Notes: generated by a model not told the origin, from the sequence alone. A stretch of 64,000 nt of DNA from an uncultured Desulfovibrio sp. (GCA_937926875.1 CALBAX010000134.1:1-64000); one strand, 5' to 3'; positions 33,844-42,039 are shown, numbered from the stretch's first letter. Translations and numbers: made by a program.

Positions 33844-35457
33844 CTAATGCTCCAGACGGCGAACCAGCACCTCGTCGATGCGGTTGCCGTCCATCTTCAC
33901 TATCTTCATCCGCCAGCCCTGGATGCGCACCCGTTCGCCTTCGTGCGGGATATGGCCCAGGGCCTCCAGCAACAGCCCCGCCAGCGTGGCCGAAGAGCTG
34001 CGCGGCGGCAGGTGGATGCCGAGCCAGGAGGTCACGGCATCCACGGTCAGGCGGCCGGGCATGAGCCACGAGCCGTCGGGCTGGCGGCAGGCTTCGGGCC
34101 CGGCGGGCATGTCGCCCATCTGGCCTGCCAGCACGCTCACCAGATCCGTGGGCGTGATGCAACCCACCACGCTGCCGTATTCGTCACGCACGAAGGCCAG
34201 GGGCGTGGGCTCTTCGCGAAACGTCTCCAGCATCTCCGTCAGCGAGGCATGCTCGAAGATCGTGGGCGCGGGGCGCAGCAGGGGCCGCACGCTCCAGACC
34301 TGTCCGCTGCCGTCCTCCTGCGGCGCTGCCGCACCAGGGCGCTCCGTATCCGTCACGGGCCCCCGGGGCGTCACGGCCGCCAGATCCCCGGTATGGATCA
34401 CGCCCAGCACTTCATCCCTGTCCGGATCCAGCACCGGCAGCCAGGGAGAAAGGCTCTCGCTGGCAAAACGGCAGGCCGTGGCATAGTCGGCCTCGCTGTC
34501 CAGCCAGCGCACCCGGTGGCGCGGGGTCATGATGAAGCGGGCCGTGCGGCCGCTCAGACGGATCACGCGGGCCACCATGTCGCGCTCTTCCGGCTCGAAC
34601 AGGGGCTGGGCGTCGCTCTCGCTGGCCAGGGCCGCGGCATCGCGCCGCGCTTCTTCCTCGCCGGGACGCCCGCCGCCCAGCAGCCCCAGCACCGCCATGG
34701 CCATGGATTCACGCATGTCGCGCATGCTGATGCGCTTGCGGCGGTTGCGCAGGGCCACCTGGTTGCAGATCTCCACCAGCACCGAAAAGCAGATGGCCGC
34801 ATAAAGGTAGCCCTTGGGGATATGGTAGCCCAGGCCGTCCATGAGCAGGCTCAGGCCGATCATCATCAAAAAGCCCAGGCACAGGATGATGACCGTGGGG
34901 TGCCGTTCCACGAAGCTGGTCAGCGGCGCGGCGGCCATGACCATGACCAGCATGGCCAGGATGACGGCCAGCATCATCACCGGGATGTGATCCACCATGC
35001 CCACCGAGGTGATGATGGAATCCAGGGAGAACACAGCATCCAGCACCAGGATCTGGATGATGACCTGCCAGAAGCCAGAGCGTGTGGGTGCCGAGGAATA
35101 TTCGGCCATGCCGCCTTCCAGGCGCTCGTGCAGCTCCATGGTCCCCTTGAGCAGCAAAAAGATGCCGCCGCCCATGAGGATGAAATCCCGCCACGAGAAG
35201 GCCTTGCCGAAGATCGTGACCAGGGGCTCGGTCAGGCTGACGATCCAGGCGATGGCGGAAAGCAGCACCAGGCGCATGACGAGCGCGAGACCAAGACCGG
35301 TGAGGAAGGCCCGGCGGCGCTGTTCCTGCGTATGCAGGCGCGAGGTGAGGATGGAGATGAAAACGAGGTTGTCGATGCCCAGCACGACCTCGAGCACGAT
35401 CAGGGTGCCCAGCCCGGCCCAGGCCGAGGGATCGGCGATCCACGAGAAATCCCACAT
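33844..35457 (-). CDS. TerC-family membrane protein with CBS pair and CorC/HlyC domain
   Basis: A 537-aa protein of the YoaE/YegH type. Residues 1-235 form a TerC domain with seven or more helices and the conserved EVVLGIDNLVFISI and VLDAVFSLDSIITSVG motifs. A CBS pair follows (about 300-445: FIMTPRHRVRWLD, VLGVIHTGDL, FVRDEYGSVVGCITPTDLV), then a CorC_HlyC domain at the C-terminus (about 455-535). TerC proteins are linked to manganese or other metal export during protein secretion. The start at 35457 directly precedes the first helix. It lies between tsf and pyrH, breaking that conserved cluster. Confidence 0.88.
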   Translation of the reverse strand: MWDFSWIADPSAWAGLGTLIVLEVVLGIDNLVFISILTSRLHTQEQRRRAFLTGLGLALVMRLVLLSAIAWIVSLTEPLVTIFGKAFSWRDFILMGGGIFLLLKGTMELHERLEGGMAEYSSAPTRSGFWQVIIQILVLDAVFSLDSIITSVGMVDHIPVMMLAVILAMLVMVMAAAPLTSFVERHPTVIILCLGFLMMIGLSLLMDGLGYHIPKGYLYAAICFSVLVEICNQVALRNRRKRISMRDMRESMAMAVLGLLGGGRPGEEEARRDAAALASESDAQPLFEPEERDMVARVIRLSGRTARFIMTPRHRVRWLDSEADYATACRFASESLSPWLPVLDPDRDEVLGVIHTGDLAAVTPRGPVTDTERPGAAAPQEDGSGQVWSVRPLLRPAPTIFEHASLTEMLETFREEPTPLAFVRDEYGSVVGCITPTDLVSVLAGQMGDMPAGPEACRQPDGSWLMPGRLTVDAVTSWLGIHLPPRSSSATLAGLLLEALGHIPHEGERVRIQGWRMKIVKMDGNRIDEVLVRRLEH

Positions 35458-35594
35458 GGGAGCTTTCCGCCTCCTTGCGGCAGTGATGCTGAAGTGATGC
35501 CCGGCCCTCCCGCTCCGCACGGAGTCCCGGACTGGATGGAGACAGTATACGCCGTCGTCCGTCAGGAAAGCGTCGGCATGGCCGGGAAAAAGGC

Positions 35595-35623
35595 CAAAAA
35601 AAAGGAGGGGCCGGAGCCCCTCC
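35595..35623 (-). terminator. Intrinsic terminator after tsf
   Basis: On the minus strand GGAGGGGC-TCCG-GCCCCTCC followed by nine T residues, about 22 bases after the tsf stop. Confidence 0.9.
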
Positions 35624-35645
35624 CGGAATCATCGTGACGGAAAGC

Positions 35646-36500
35646 TTATTCAGCGGCCAGCTGGATGCGGCTGAAGCCGGCGACCTTGATGTCGCCACCG
35701 GCGGCCTTGGCCACTTCGCGCACCACTTCGGTCATGCTCTTCTTGTCGTCGCGGATGTAGGGCTGTTCCATCAGGCAGACTTCCTTCTGGAACTTCTTCA
35801 CGGCGCCTTCGGCGATCTTTTCCACGATCTGTTCGGGCTTGCCTTCTTCGCGGGCCTTCTGGCGGTAGACTTCACGCTCGCGTTCCATGGCGGCGGCGTC
35901 CAGGCTGGCGGCGTCCAGGGCCATGGGGTTGGTGGCGGCCACCTGCATGGCCACGTTCTTGGCCAGTTCCTGCACTTCGGGCTTGGCGGCGGTCGCGGCG
36001 CTGTCGCACACCAGGTCCACCAGCACGCCGATCTTGCGGTTGGCGTGGATGTACTGGCCGATCACTTCGTTGTCTTCACGGGTGTGACGGGTGAAGTTGC
36101 CGAGCTGCATGTTTTCGCCCACGGAGGCGATGAGCTGGGTCACGTCCTCGCCCACCAGGCCCTTCAGGGCTTCGGCGTCGGCGGGATTGCTGTCCAGCAC
36201 GCTCTGGGCCACCTTGGCGGCCAGGGCTTCGAACTGTTCGCCGCGGGCCACGAAGTCGGTCTCGCACAGCAGGGCGGACATGGCCACGGTCTTGCCGTCA
36301 GCGCTCACGGCGGCCATCACCAGGCCTTCGCTGGTGGCACGGCCGGACTTTTTGGCAGCCTTGGCCATACCCTTCTGGCGCAGCCAGTCGACGGCCTTTT
36401 CCAGGTCGCCGTCCACTTCCACCAGGGCTTTCTTGCAGTCCATCATGCCGGCGCCGGTCTTTTCGCGCAGTTCCTTCACCATAGCGGCGGAAATAGCCAT
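35646..36500 (-). CDS. tsf: Translation elongation factor Ts
   Basis: A 284-aa nucleotide exchange factor for EF-Tu. The N-terminal UBA-like helix bundle (VKELREKTGAGMMDCKKAL, residues 8-26) and the exchange motif TDFV at 81-84 are intact. AGGAGA lies five bases before the ATG at 36500. A longer open frame upstream overlaps the rpsB-tsf spacer and is not used. Second gene of the rpsB-tsf operon, 241 bases after rpsB. Confidence 0.97.
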   Translation of the reverse strand: MAISAAMVKELREKTGAGMMDCKKALVEVDGDLEKAVDWLRQKGMAKAAKKSGRATSEGLVMAAVSADGKTVAMSALLCETDFVARGEQFEALAAKVAQSVLDSNPADAEALKGLVGEDVTQLIASVGENMQLGNFTRHTREDNEVIGQYIHANRKIGVLVDLVCDSAATAAKPEVQELAKNVAMQVAATNPMALDAASLDAAAMEREREVYRQKAREEGKPEQIVEKIAEGAVKKFQKEVCLMEQPYIRDDKKSMTEVVREVAKAAGGDIKVAGFSRIQLAAE

Positions 36501-36741
36501 TGTATTCTCCTGTGTATCCGGCCTGGGCCGGAGCAAGATTCCAAAAAAAATCGCGCAGTGCGCAGGGTGGCGGCACAGCCCGAAAGCCGCGCCGCCACCT
36601 TTTGAAGCATGGGGGGGCCGGAGCCTCGCTGCTCCGGTTCCTGCGTCGCCCGCCACGGGGCATCCCCGTCCGGGCGCGGACATCAGCAGGGCCGATGCCC
36701 GGGGCAACAGCGTTGCCCGAGGTCAGAAGACCGTACCAAAA

Positions 36742-37503
36742 CTACTCGGCGGCAGCTTCGGTCTCGGCAGCCTTCTGCATGGCTTCTTCGGCGTTGGCTT
36801 CCACGGCGGCGCCGTCCTTCATCTGGGCTTCGCCTTCCTGGCAGGCTTCGGAGAAAGCCGTCACGAACAGCTTGATGGCGCGGATGGCGTCATCGTTGCC
36901 GGGGATGATGTAGTCGATGACATCGGGGTCGCAGTTGGTGTCGGTCACGGCCACGATCGGGATGCCCAGCTTGCGGCATTCCTTCACGGCGATGTCTTCG
37001 CGATGGGGGTCGATGATGAAAGCCAGCTGGGGCAGGCGATCCATGTTCTTGATGCCGCCCAGGGTCTGTTCCAGCTTCTGCATTTCGCGTTCCAGCAGCA
37101 GGATCTCCTTCTTCTGGTAACGGTTGATGCTGCCGTCGGCGAACATGCCTTCCAGCTTCTTCAGGCGTTCCACGCTCTTCTGGATGGTGACGAAGTTGGT
37201 CAGGGTGCCGCCCATCCAGCGGTTGGTCACGTAGTACTGGTTGGCCTTGGTGGCTTCGGTGGCCACAGCTTCCTGGGCCTGGCGCTTGGTACCGATGAAC
37301 AGCACCTTGCCGCCGTTGGCCACGGTGTCGACCACCTTGTCATAGGCCACGCGGAACAGCTTCACGGTCTGCTGCAGGTCGATGATATGGATGCCGTTGC
37401 GGGCGCCGAAGATGTAAGGACGCATCTTGGGGTTCCAACGACGGGTCTGGTGACCGAAATGCACGCCGGTTTCCAGCATCTGCTTCATGCTGACGTAAGC
37501 CAT
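36742..37503 (-). CDS. rpsB: Small ribosomal subunit protein S2
   Basis: A 253-aa S2 protein: MAYVSMKQMLETGVHFGHQTRRWNPKM at the start and VIDPHREDIAVKECRKLGIPIVAVTDTNCDPDVIDYIIPGNDDA in the second half are diagnostic. The C-terminus is an acidic Ala/Glu-rich tail. GGAGGATTGAAAA precedes the ATG. It has its own promoter and a leader with a terminator-like hairpin. Confidence 0.97.
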   Translation of the reverse strand: MAYVSMKQMLETGVHFGHQTRRWNPKMRPYIFGARNGIHIIDLQQTVKLFRVAYDKVVDTVANGGKVLFIGTKRQAQEAVATEATKANQYYVTNRWMGGTLTNFVTIQKSVERLKKLEGMFADGSINRYQKKEILLLEREMQKLEQTLGGIKNMDRLPQLAFIIDPHREDIAVKECRKLGIPIVAVTDTNCDPDVIDYIIPGNDDAIRAIKLFVTAFSEACQEGEAQMKDGAAVEANAEEAMQKAAETEAAAE

Positions 37504-37602
37504 TTTTCAATCCTCCAAAAGGGTTGTGATCTTCCACACCGGCCCAGACCCTGCAACCCGGCCTGCCGCCGCCCCCGGCCCCATGACCGGAAGACAACGA
37601 AA

Positions 37603-37620
37603 AATGCGCCGTAGCGCATT
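37603..37620 (-). promoter_or_regulatory. Terminator-like hairpin in the rpsB leader
   Basis: On the minus strand AATGCGC-TACG-GCGCATT followed by TTTCGTT, between the predicted promoter (37668-37696) and the rpsB start, about 100 bases before the ATG. It could be a leader attenuator, possibly related to S2 feedback control. Confidence 0.45.
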
Positions 37621-37667
37621 GCCGGGCACCCCGGGCCGCTGCCGGAGTGTGCTTCGATGAACGAGCT

Positions 37668-37696
37668 TCCATAGACCAAAAGCCCGCAAATGGCAA
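37668..37696 (-). promoter_or_regulatory. Predicted promoter of rpsB-tsf
   Basis: On the minus strand TTGCCA (plus 37691-37696), 17 bases, then TATGGA (plus 37668-37673). The -35 box is good, the -10 box only partial. Confidence 0.45.
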
Positions 37697-38082
37697 GCCC
37701 CAAAGGCAAAAAGGGGCCCTTGCCCGGCAGGACGGCGCCTTGCCCGCGTTCCCTGTGGCGTCCGCATGACAGGGGACGGCGGCCATCGTCCCGATCCTGA
37801 CCGGCTCCTGTGGCAGGCAGAGCTCACCGGCGGAGATCCCCGCGGCGGTCACCGCCGGCTCCTGGGCGGGGCCTTGAGCGTGGGCGGGGGCCTCCGCGAT
37901 ACGTCCCCTTCCGGTACGCGCGGCCTGTCTTTGCCCAGACGCCCGGGCATCAGCCGCTATGGGCATGGCCTAGCGGCAAAAGCCCCTTTCGCCCGCTGCC
38001 TGAAAGATCCGGCAACCGGCATTTTCCCGGAACTTCAAAAAATTTTTGCCTGATGCCTCTGGAAGACCCGGCAACGCCGCCC

Positions 38083-38113
38083 AAAAAGAAAGGCTCCCCA
38101 AAGCGGGGAGCCT
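38083..38113 (-). terminator. Intrinsic terminator of the sigma-54 small RNA unit
   Basis: On the minus strand AGGCTCCCC-GCTTT-GGGGAGCCT followed by TTCTTTTTGG. No conventional gene lies upstream of it on that strand before the sigma-54 promoter at 38717-38733, so it seems to end that unit. Confidence 0.8.
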
Positions 38114-38263
38114 GACCGGGGAAGACTGCGGCGTTGCCTGCCGGCGCTTGAAGGCGACATGGCAGGGGCTGCTGCCGTTCCGTGGCCGTACCGGTAACGG
38201 AGCCGTGACGCGGCGCGTGGCCGGATCCGATGTTCTCCGCTAGCGGGAAATTTTCCGGAGCCA

Positions 38264-38296
38264 CCGGCAGCCCCTCAAGGGGGGCGGGGCTGCCGG
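38264..38296 (-). repeat. Hairpin H3 of the CU-rich RNA
   Basis: CCGGCAGCCCC (38264-38274) pairs perfectly with 38286-38296; the loop in the RNA is GCCCCCCUUGA. Confidence 0.7.
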
Positions 38297-38323
38297 GGTA
38301 TTGGGAGGAGGAAGGTCGGTATG

Positions 38324-38363
38324 TTCCCGGCCGGCTCCGAAGGAGGGACGAGCCGGCCGGGAA
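38324..38363 (-). repeat. Hairpin H2 of the CU-rich RNA
   Basis: Fourteen perfect pairs (38324-38337 with 38350-38363); the 12-base loop in the RNA is GUCCCUCCUUCG, exposing CCUCC. Confidence 0.75.
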
Positions 38364-38402
38364 GGGACTTTTTCAGGAGGAGGAAGGTTGCTGTTTTCAG
38401 TC

Positions 38403-38439
38403 CCGGCCGGCCCTGGGGGGGGGGGACAGGGCCGACCGG
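38403..38439 (-). repeat. Hairpin H1 of the CU-rich RNA
   Basis: Thirteen pairs including one G-U (38403-38415 with 38427-38439). The RNA loop is a U followed by ten C residues. Confidence 0.7.
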
Positions 38440-38496
38440 GGGAAGGAGGTCTCAGGAGAAGCGGAGGATGTTCGTTTCAGGATCGGAGGAGGTCCG

Positions 38497-38598
38497 TCAG
38501 GCTGTCCACGCTACCGCGGCCTGTCGCGGGCCGAGGCAGCAGGGAGGCCATGCGGCTGCCGCGGTAGCGCGGACGGTGAGAAAGTCGCTGTGTTCCAT
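38497..38598 (-). CDS. Putative 33-aa leader ORF enclosed in a stem
   Basis: It starts MEHSDFLTVRATAAAAW and ends QAAVAWTA. GGAGG stands six bases before the ATG at 38598. The segment from the Shine-Dalgarno to the first base of the ATG (GGAGGTCCGTCA, plus 38598-38609) is the exact complement of the 12 bases that begin with the stop codon (plus 38488-38499). A second perfect 12-bp stem (38509-38520 with 38558-38569) lies inside. The ORF would thus be translated only when the stem opens. It matches no family. It may be a regulated small protein, a sensor ORF, or a chance frame in a structured RNA. Confidence 0.35.
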   Translation of the reverse strand: MEHSDFLTVRATAAAAWPPCCLGPRQAAVAWTA

Positions 38599-38716
38599 GA
38601 CGGACCTCCATTGAAGGAAGAAGCTGGTATGGCATGTATATCTGTTCGGCGCTGTCCCCGTAGCGGTGGCGGACCGGAGGGCCCGTCCTGGACGATGCCG
38701 TCGTTGCACAGGATAC

Positions 38717-38733
38717 AGCAATCGCCGTGCCAA
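38717..38733 (-). promoter_or_regulatory. Consensus sigma-54 (-24/-12) promoter
   Basis: On the minus strand TTGGCACGGCGATTGCT fits the YTGGCACGrNNNTTGCW consensus at every fixed position, with the correct GG-to-GC spacing. Transcription should start near 38706. Upstream is an AT-rich stretch (38733-38800) suited to IHF-type bending. Confidence 0.75.
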
Positions 38734-38806
38734 AATATATTTTTACAATAAAAACAAATTGTTATAAAAACAGACAGCCAAAAGGCTTTTTCTTTTATCC
38801 GGCACC

Positions 38807-38872
38807 TGTACAGAAATTGAACACTTTTCCCTGCCATCCCGGCAGGTTGTAAAAAAATTGGACGCTTTGCCC
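38807..38872. repeat. Two 25-base direct repeats upstream of the sigma-54 promoter
   Basis: Copies at 38807-38831 (TGTACAGAAATTGAACACTT...) and 38848-38872 (TGTAAAAAAATTGGACGCTT...) match at 20 of 25 positions and lie 41 bases apart, about four helical turns. They stand roughly 100 to 165 bases upstream of the predicted sigma-54 start, where enhancer-binding proteins bind. The TGT-A/T-rich-TTGNAC pattern also resembles the multiple terminal repeats of IS21-like elements, so a relic of such an end is an alternative. Confidence 0.55.
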
Positions 38873-39033
38873 CGCAGCGGGCGGCCCATGTGCTTTTTTT
38901 ATACAGTGCGCGGCCGCCGCTCCGGAAAGGCTCCTGCGCCGGGGCGCCAGCACGCTCTTTGCAAAGCGGCTGCTCCATAGTATAGCCGTACCATATGAAT
39001 CTTACCAACGAACCTTCCCTGAAAGGATCCCTC

Positions 39034-41949
39034 ATGAACAGTCATGGTTTCGAACTCGTCACCGAGCGCCGCCTGCACGAAGTGGGCGGTACGGCCCGGC
39101 TTTGGAAACACGGCGTCACCGGCGCGCAACTGCTCTCCGTCAGCAATGCCGACGAGAACAAGTGCTTCGGCGTGAGTTTCCGCACCCCGCCCACGGACTC
39201 CACGGGCGTGGCCCACATCCTGGAGCATTCCGTGCTCTGCGGCTCCGACAAATATCCGGTCAAGGAACCCTTCGTGGAGCTGCTCAAGGGCTCGCTCCAG
39301 ACCTTCCTCAACGCCTTCACCTTCCCGGACAAGACCTGCTACCCCGTGGCCAGCGCCAACCTGCAGGACTTCTACAACCTCATCGACGTCTACATCGACG
39401 CCGTCTTCCATCCCCGCATCAGCGAGGACATCTTCCGTCAGGAAGGCTGGCACGTGGAGGCCGGGGACACCAAAGGCCCCTGGACCTACAAGGGCGTGGT
39501 CTACAACGAGATGAAGGGCGCCTATTCCTCGCCCGATTCCGTGCTGTCCGAACAGAGCCAGCAGGCCATTTTCCCGGACATGCTCTACAGCCTGGACTCC
39601 GGCGGCAACCCGGAAGTCATCCCGGACCTGACCTATGAGGCCTTCCGTGATTTCCACAGCCGCTACTACCATCCCTCCAACGCGCGTTTCTTCTTCTGGG
39701 GCGACGATCCGGAAGAAAAACGTCTGGAGATCGTGGCCGCGGCCCTGCAGGGCTATACCGCCCGCGTGGTAGACTCCGCCGTGCCCCTGCAGCCCCGCCG
39801 CGACACGCCCCGGCAGGTGGAAGTGCCCTACGCCGCCACCGACGGCCAGAAAACGGCCCTGTTCACGGTCAACTGGCTGCTGGGCGAACGTGGTGATGTG
39901 CATCAGGCCCTGCTCATGGAGATGCTGGAACACATCCTCGAAGGTCTGCCGGGCTCGCCCCTGCGCAAGGCCCTCATCAGCTCCGGCCTGGGCGAGGACA
40001 CCACCGGCTGCGGCCTGGAGACCGACCTGCGCCAGATGTACTACTCCACCGGTCTCAAGGGCGTGGATCCGCGCAAGGTGCAGGACGCCGAGATGCTCAT
40101 CTTCGAGACCCTCGCCGACCTTGCCGAGGACGGCATCGACCCCGCCGCCGTGGAGGCCGCCGTCAACAGCGTGGAGTTCGCCTACCGTGAGAACAATTCC
40201 GGCCGCTTCCCGCGCGGCCTCTCGGCCATGATCCAGGCCCTGTCCACCTGGCTCTATGACGGCGACCCGCTGGCCCCGCTGGCCTGGGAAGGCCCGCTGG
40301 CCGACATCAAGGCCCGTCTGGCCGCCGGGGAGAAGGTCTTCGAGGACGCCATCCGCGACCACTTCCTCAACAACGAGCACCGCGCCACCGTGGTGCTGCT
40401 GCCCGACGCCCGTCTGGCCAAGGCCCGCGAAGACCGCGAGGCCGCCCGCCTTGCCGCCGTGCACGCGGCCTGCTCCGAGGCCGAGCGGCAGGAGCTGGTG
40501 GAGGCCACCAGCCGTCTGCAGGCCGCCCAGTCCGCCCCGGACAGCCCCGAGGCCCTGGCCACCATCCCCAGCCTGGGCATGGATGCCCTGCCCCTGCGCA
40601 ACACGCCCGTGCCCTGCGCGCAGGAGGCCCTGGGCGGCGGCCAGACCTGGCTGGCCCACGACCTGCCCACCAGCGGCATCGCCTATACGGCCCTGCTCCT
40701 GCCCCTGAACGCCGTCCCGGCCCGTCTGGAGCCCCTGCTGCCCCTCTTTGCCCGCAGCCTCACCGAAGTGGGCACCGCCCGCCGCGACTTCAGCGAGCTG
40801 GGCGCGCGCATGGCCGCCAAGACCGGCGGCGTGGGCGCCGACCCCCTGCTGGCCACCACCCGCGGGGAACGCGGCCTGGTCAAATATCTGAGCGTGGCCG
40901 GCAAGGCCGTCTACGACAAGGTGCCCGACCTGTTCGACATCTTCCGCGAGATCCTGCTGGAGCCCCTGACCGACCGCGCCGTGCGTCTGGAGCGCCTGCG
41001 CCAGATGCTGCTGGAAGACAAGGCCCGCCTGGAACACGGTCTGGTGGCGGCCGGTCATTCGGCCGTGGGTTCCCGCCTGCGTGCCCACTTCACGCCCGCC
41101 GGCCTGCTGGCCGAGCGCCTGTCGGGCATCAGCCAGCTCATGGCCGTGCGCGAGCACCTGCAACGTCTGGACAGCGATCCCGACAGCCTGCTGGCCGATC
41201 TGGACGAGCTGCGCCGCCTCATCGTGGCCAGCCCCGACGTGCTGGTGGACTGCACGGCCGAGACCGCCGGTCTGGATGCCGTGCAGCGGCAGGCCGCCGG
41301 CCTGCTGGCCGCCCTGCCCGCCAGCCGTGACGCGGCCCCGGCCCTGCCGCCCTTCAGCGACGGCCTGCCCGCCGCCGAAGCCTTCCTGGCCCCGGCCCAG
41401 ATCAACTATGTGGGCAAGGCGGCCAACCTCTATGACCTGGGCTATACCTACCACGGTTCGGCCAGCGTCATCCTGCGTTACATGCGCATGGGCTATCTGT
41501 GGGAACGCGTGCGCGTGCGCGGCGGTGCCTACGGCGCCTTCTGCATGCTGGACCGCATGGGCGGCACCCTGGTCTGCGCCTCCTACCGCGACCCCAACGT
41601 GGACGACACCCTGACCGCCTATGACCAGATGGCCGACTACCTGCGCTCCTTCCGTCCCGACAAGGAGCAGCTCACCAGCGCCATCGTGGGCGCCATCGGC
41701 GACCTGGACAGCTACCTGCTGCCCGACGCCCGCGGCGCGCAGGCCCTGGCCCGCCATCTGGCCGGGGACGACGAGGAGGCCCGCCAGCAGATGCGTGACG
41801 AGATCCTCGGCACCACGGCCCGGCACTTCCGCGACTTCGCCGACGTGCTGGCCGAGGCTGCCGGCCACGGCGTGACCTGCGTGCTGGGCGGTGCCCAGAC
41901 CCGCGCCGCCGCCGAGGCCCACGGCTGGCAGACGCAGGAACTGCTGTAG
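39034..41949 (+). CDS. M16C metallopeptidase, presequence protease (PreP)-like
   Basis: A 971-aa two-chamber zinc peptidase that degrades short unfolded peptides. The inverted zinc motif HILEH is at residues 61-65, with the third ligand in VVYNEMKGAYSS (Glu159). The Arg/Tyr pair that clamps substrates in the C-terminal half is suggested by RVRVRGGAYGAFC near residue 830. Length fits PreP/Cym1. I chose the ATG at 39034 (AAAGGA seven bases upstream) over an ATG at 38995 without a ribosome binding site. It is transcribed away from the sigma-54 unit and ends at a strong hairpin. Confidence 0.92.
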   Translation: MNSHGFELVTERRLHEVGGTARLWKHGVTGAQLLSVSNADENKCFGVSFRTPPTDSTGVAHILEHSVLCGSDKYPVKEPFVELLKGSLQTFLNAFTFPDKTCYPVASANLQDFYNLIDVYIDAVFHPRISEDIFRQEGWHVEAGDTKGPWTYKGVVYNEMKGAYSSPDSVLSEQSQQAIFPDMLYSLDSGGNPEVIPDLTYEAFRDFHSRYYHPSNARFFFWGDDPEEKRLEIVAAALQGYTARVVDSAVPLQPRRDTPRQVEVPYAATDGQKTALFTVNWLLGERGDVHQALLMEMLEHILEGLPGSPLRKALISSGLGEDTTGCGLETDLRQMYYSTGLKGVDPRKVQDAEMLIFETLADLAEDGIDPAAVEAAVNSVEFAYRENNSGRFPRGLSAMIQALSTWLYDGDPLAPLAWEGPLADIKARLAAGEKVFEDAIRDHFLNNEHRATVVLLPDARLAKAREDREAARLAAVHAACSEAERQELVEATSRLQAAQSAPDSPEALATIPSLGMDALPLRNTPVPCAQEALGGGQTWLAHDLPTSGIAYTALLLPLNAVPARLEPLLPLFARSLTEVGTARRDFSELGARMAAKTGGVGADPLLATTRGERGLVKYLSVAGKAVYDKVPDLFDIFREILLEPLTDRAVRLERLRQMLLEDKARLEHGLVAAGHSAVGSRLRAHFTPAGLLAERLSGISQLMAVREHLQRLDSDPDSLLADLDELRRLIVASPDVLVDCTAETAGLDAVQRQAAGLLAALPASRDAAPALPPFSDGLPAAEAFLAPAQINYVGKAANLYDLGYTYHGSASVILRYMRMGYLWERVRVRGGAYGAFCMLDRMGGTLVCASYRDPNVDDTLTAYDQMADYLRSFRPDKEQLTSAIVGAIGDLDSYLLPDARGAQALARHLAGDDEEARQQMRDEILGTTARHFRDFADVLAEAAGHGVTCVLGGAQTRAAAEAHGWQTQELL

Positions 41950-41985
41950 TCCCGGCCTGCGGCCTGGATGCGTGCATGACCATCC

Positions 41986-42037
41986 GGGGGAAGGGGGATA
42001 CGTTCGCCGCGGCGAAGGCTTTCCCCTTCCCCTTTTT
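41986..42037 (+). terminator. Purine/pyrimidine hairpin with T5 run after the PreP gene
   Basis: GGGGAAGGGG near 41987 pairs with CCCCTTCCCC (42023-42032), and an inner CGTTCGCC pairs with GGCGAAGG; TTTTT follows. Member of the gene-end hairpin family, here with a real T-run. Confidence 0.7.
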
Positions 42038-42039
42038 CG

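Larger units (their letters stand above)
38083..38706 (-). ncRNA. Sigma-54-driven RNA with hairpins and CCUCCUCC linkers
   Basis: Predicted transcript of about 620 nt from a consensus sigma-54 promoter to a terminator. Going 5' to 3' on the minus strand it has a large nested stem (38488-38609); a 13-bp hairpin with one G-U pair and a C-rich loop (38403-38439); a perfect 14-bp hairpin whose loop contains CCCTCC (38324-38363); and an 11-bp hairpin with a C-rich loop (38264-38296). The linkers carry ACCTTCCTCCTCC twice exactly (38304-38316 and 38376-38388) and further CCUCC motifs, seven in all, three as CCUCCUCC. These mimic the 16S rRNA anti-Shine-Dalgarno. The layout resembles 'cuckoo' anti-SD sRNAs of alphaproteobacteria, but I do not know this sequence. 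The 3' part (38114-38263) has no clear features. Confidence 0.6.

Noticed and set aside
37950..38264. Minus-strand 104-codon frame downstream of the small RNA
   Set aside because: It runs through the strong terminator at 38083-38113 and has no Shine-Dalgarno or recognisable domain.
38321..38614. Plus-strand 97-codon frame across the CU-rich RNA
   Set aside because: It has a GGAGGAGG upstream, but this is the complement of the anti-SD linkers. The composition follows the hairpin repeats and no plus-strand promoter or terminator is visible, whereas the minus strand has both.
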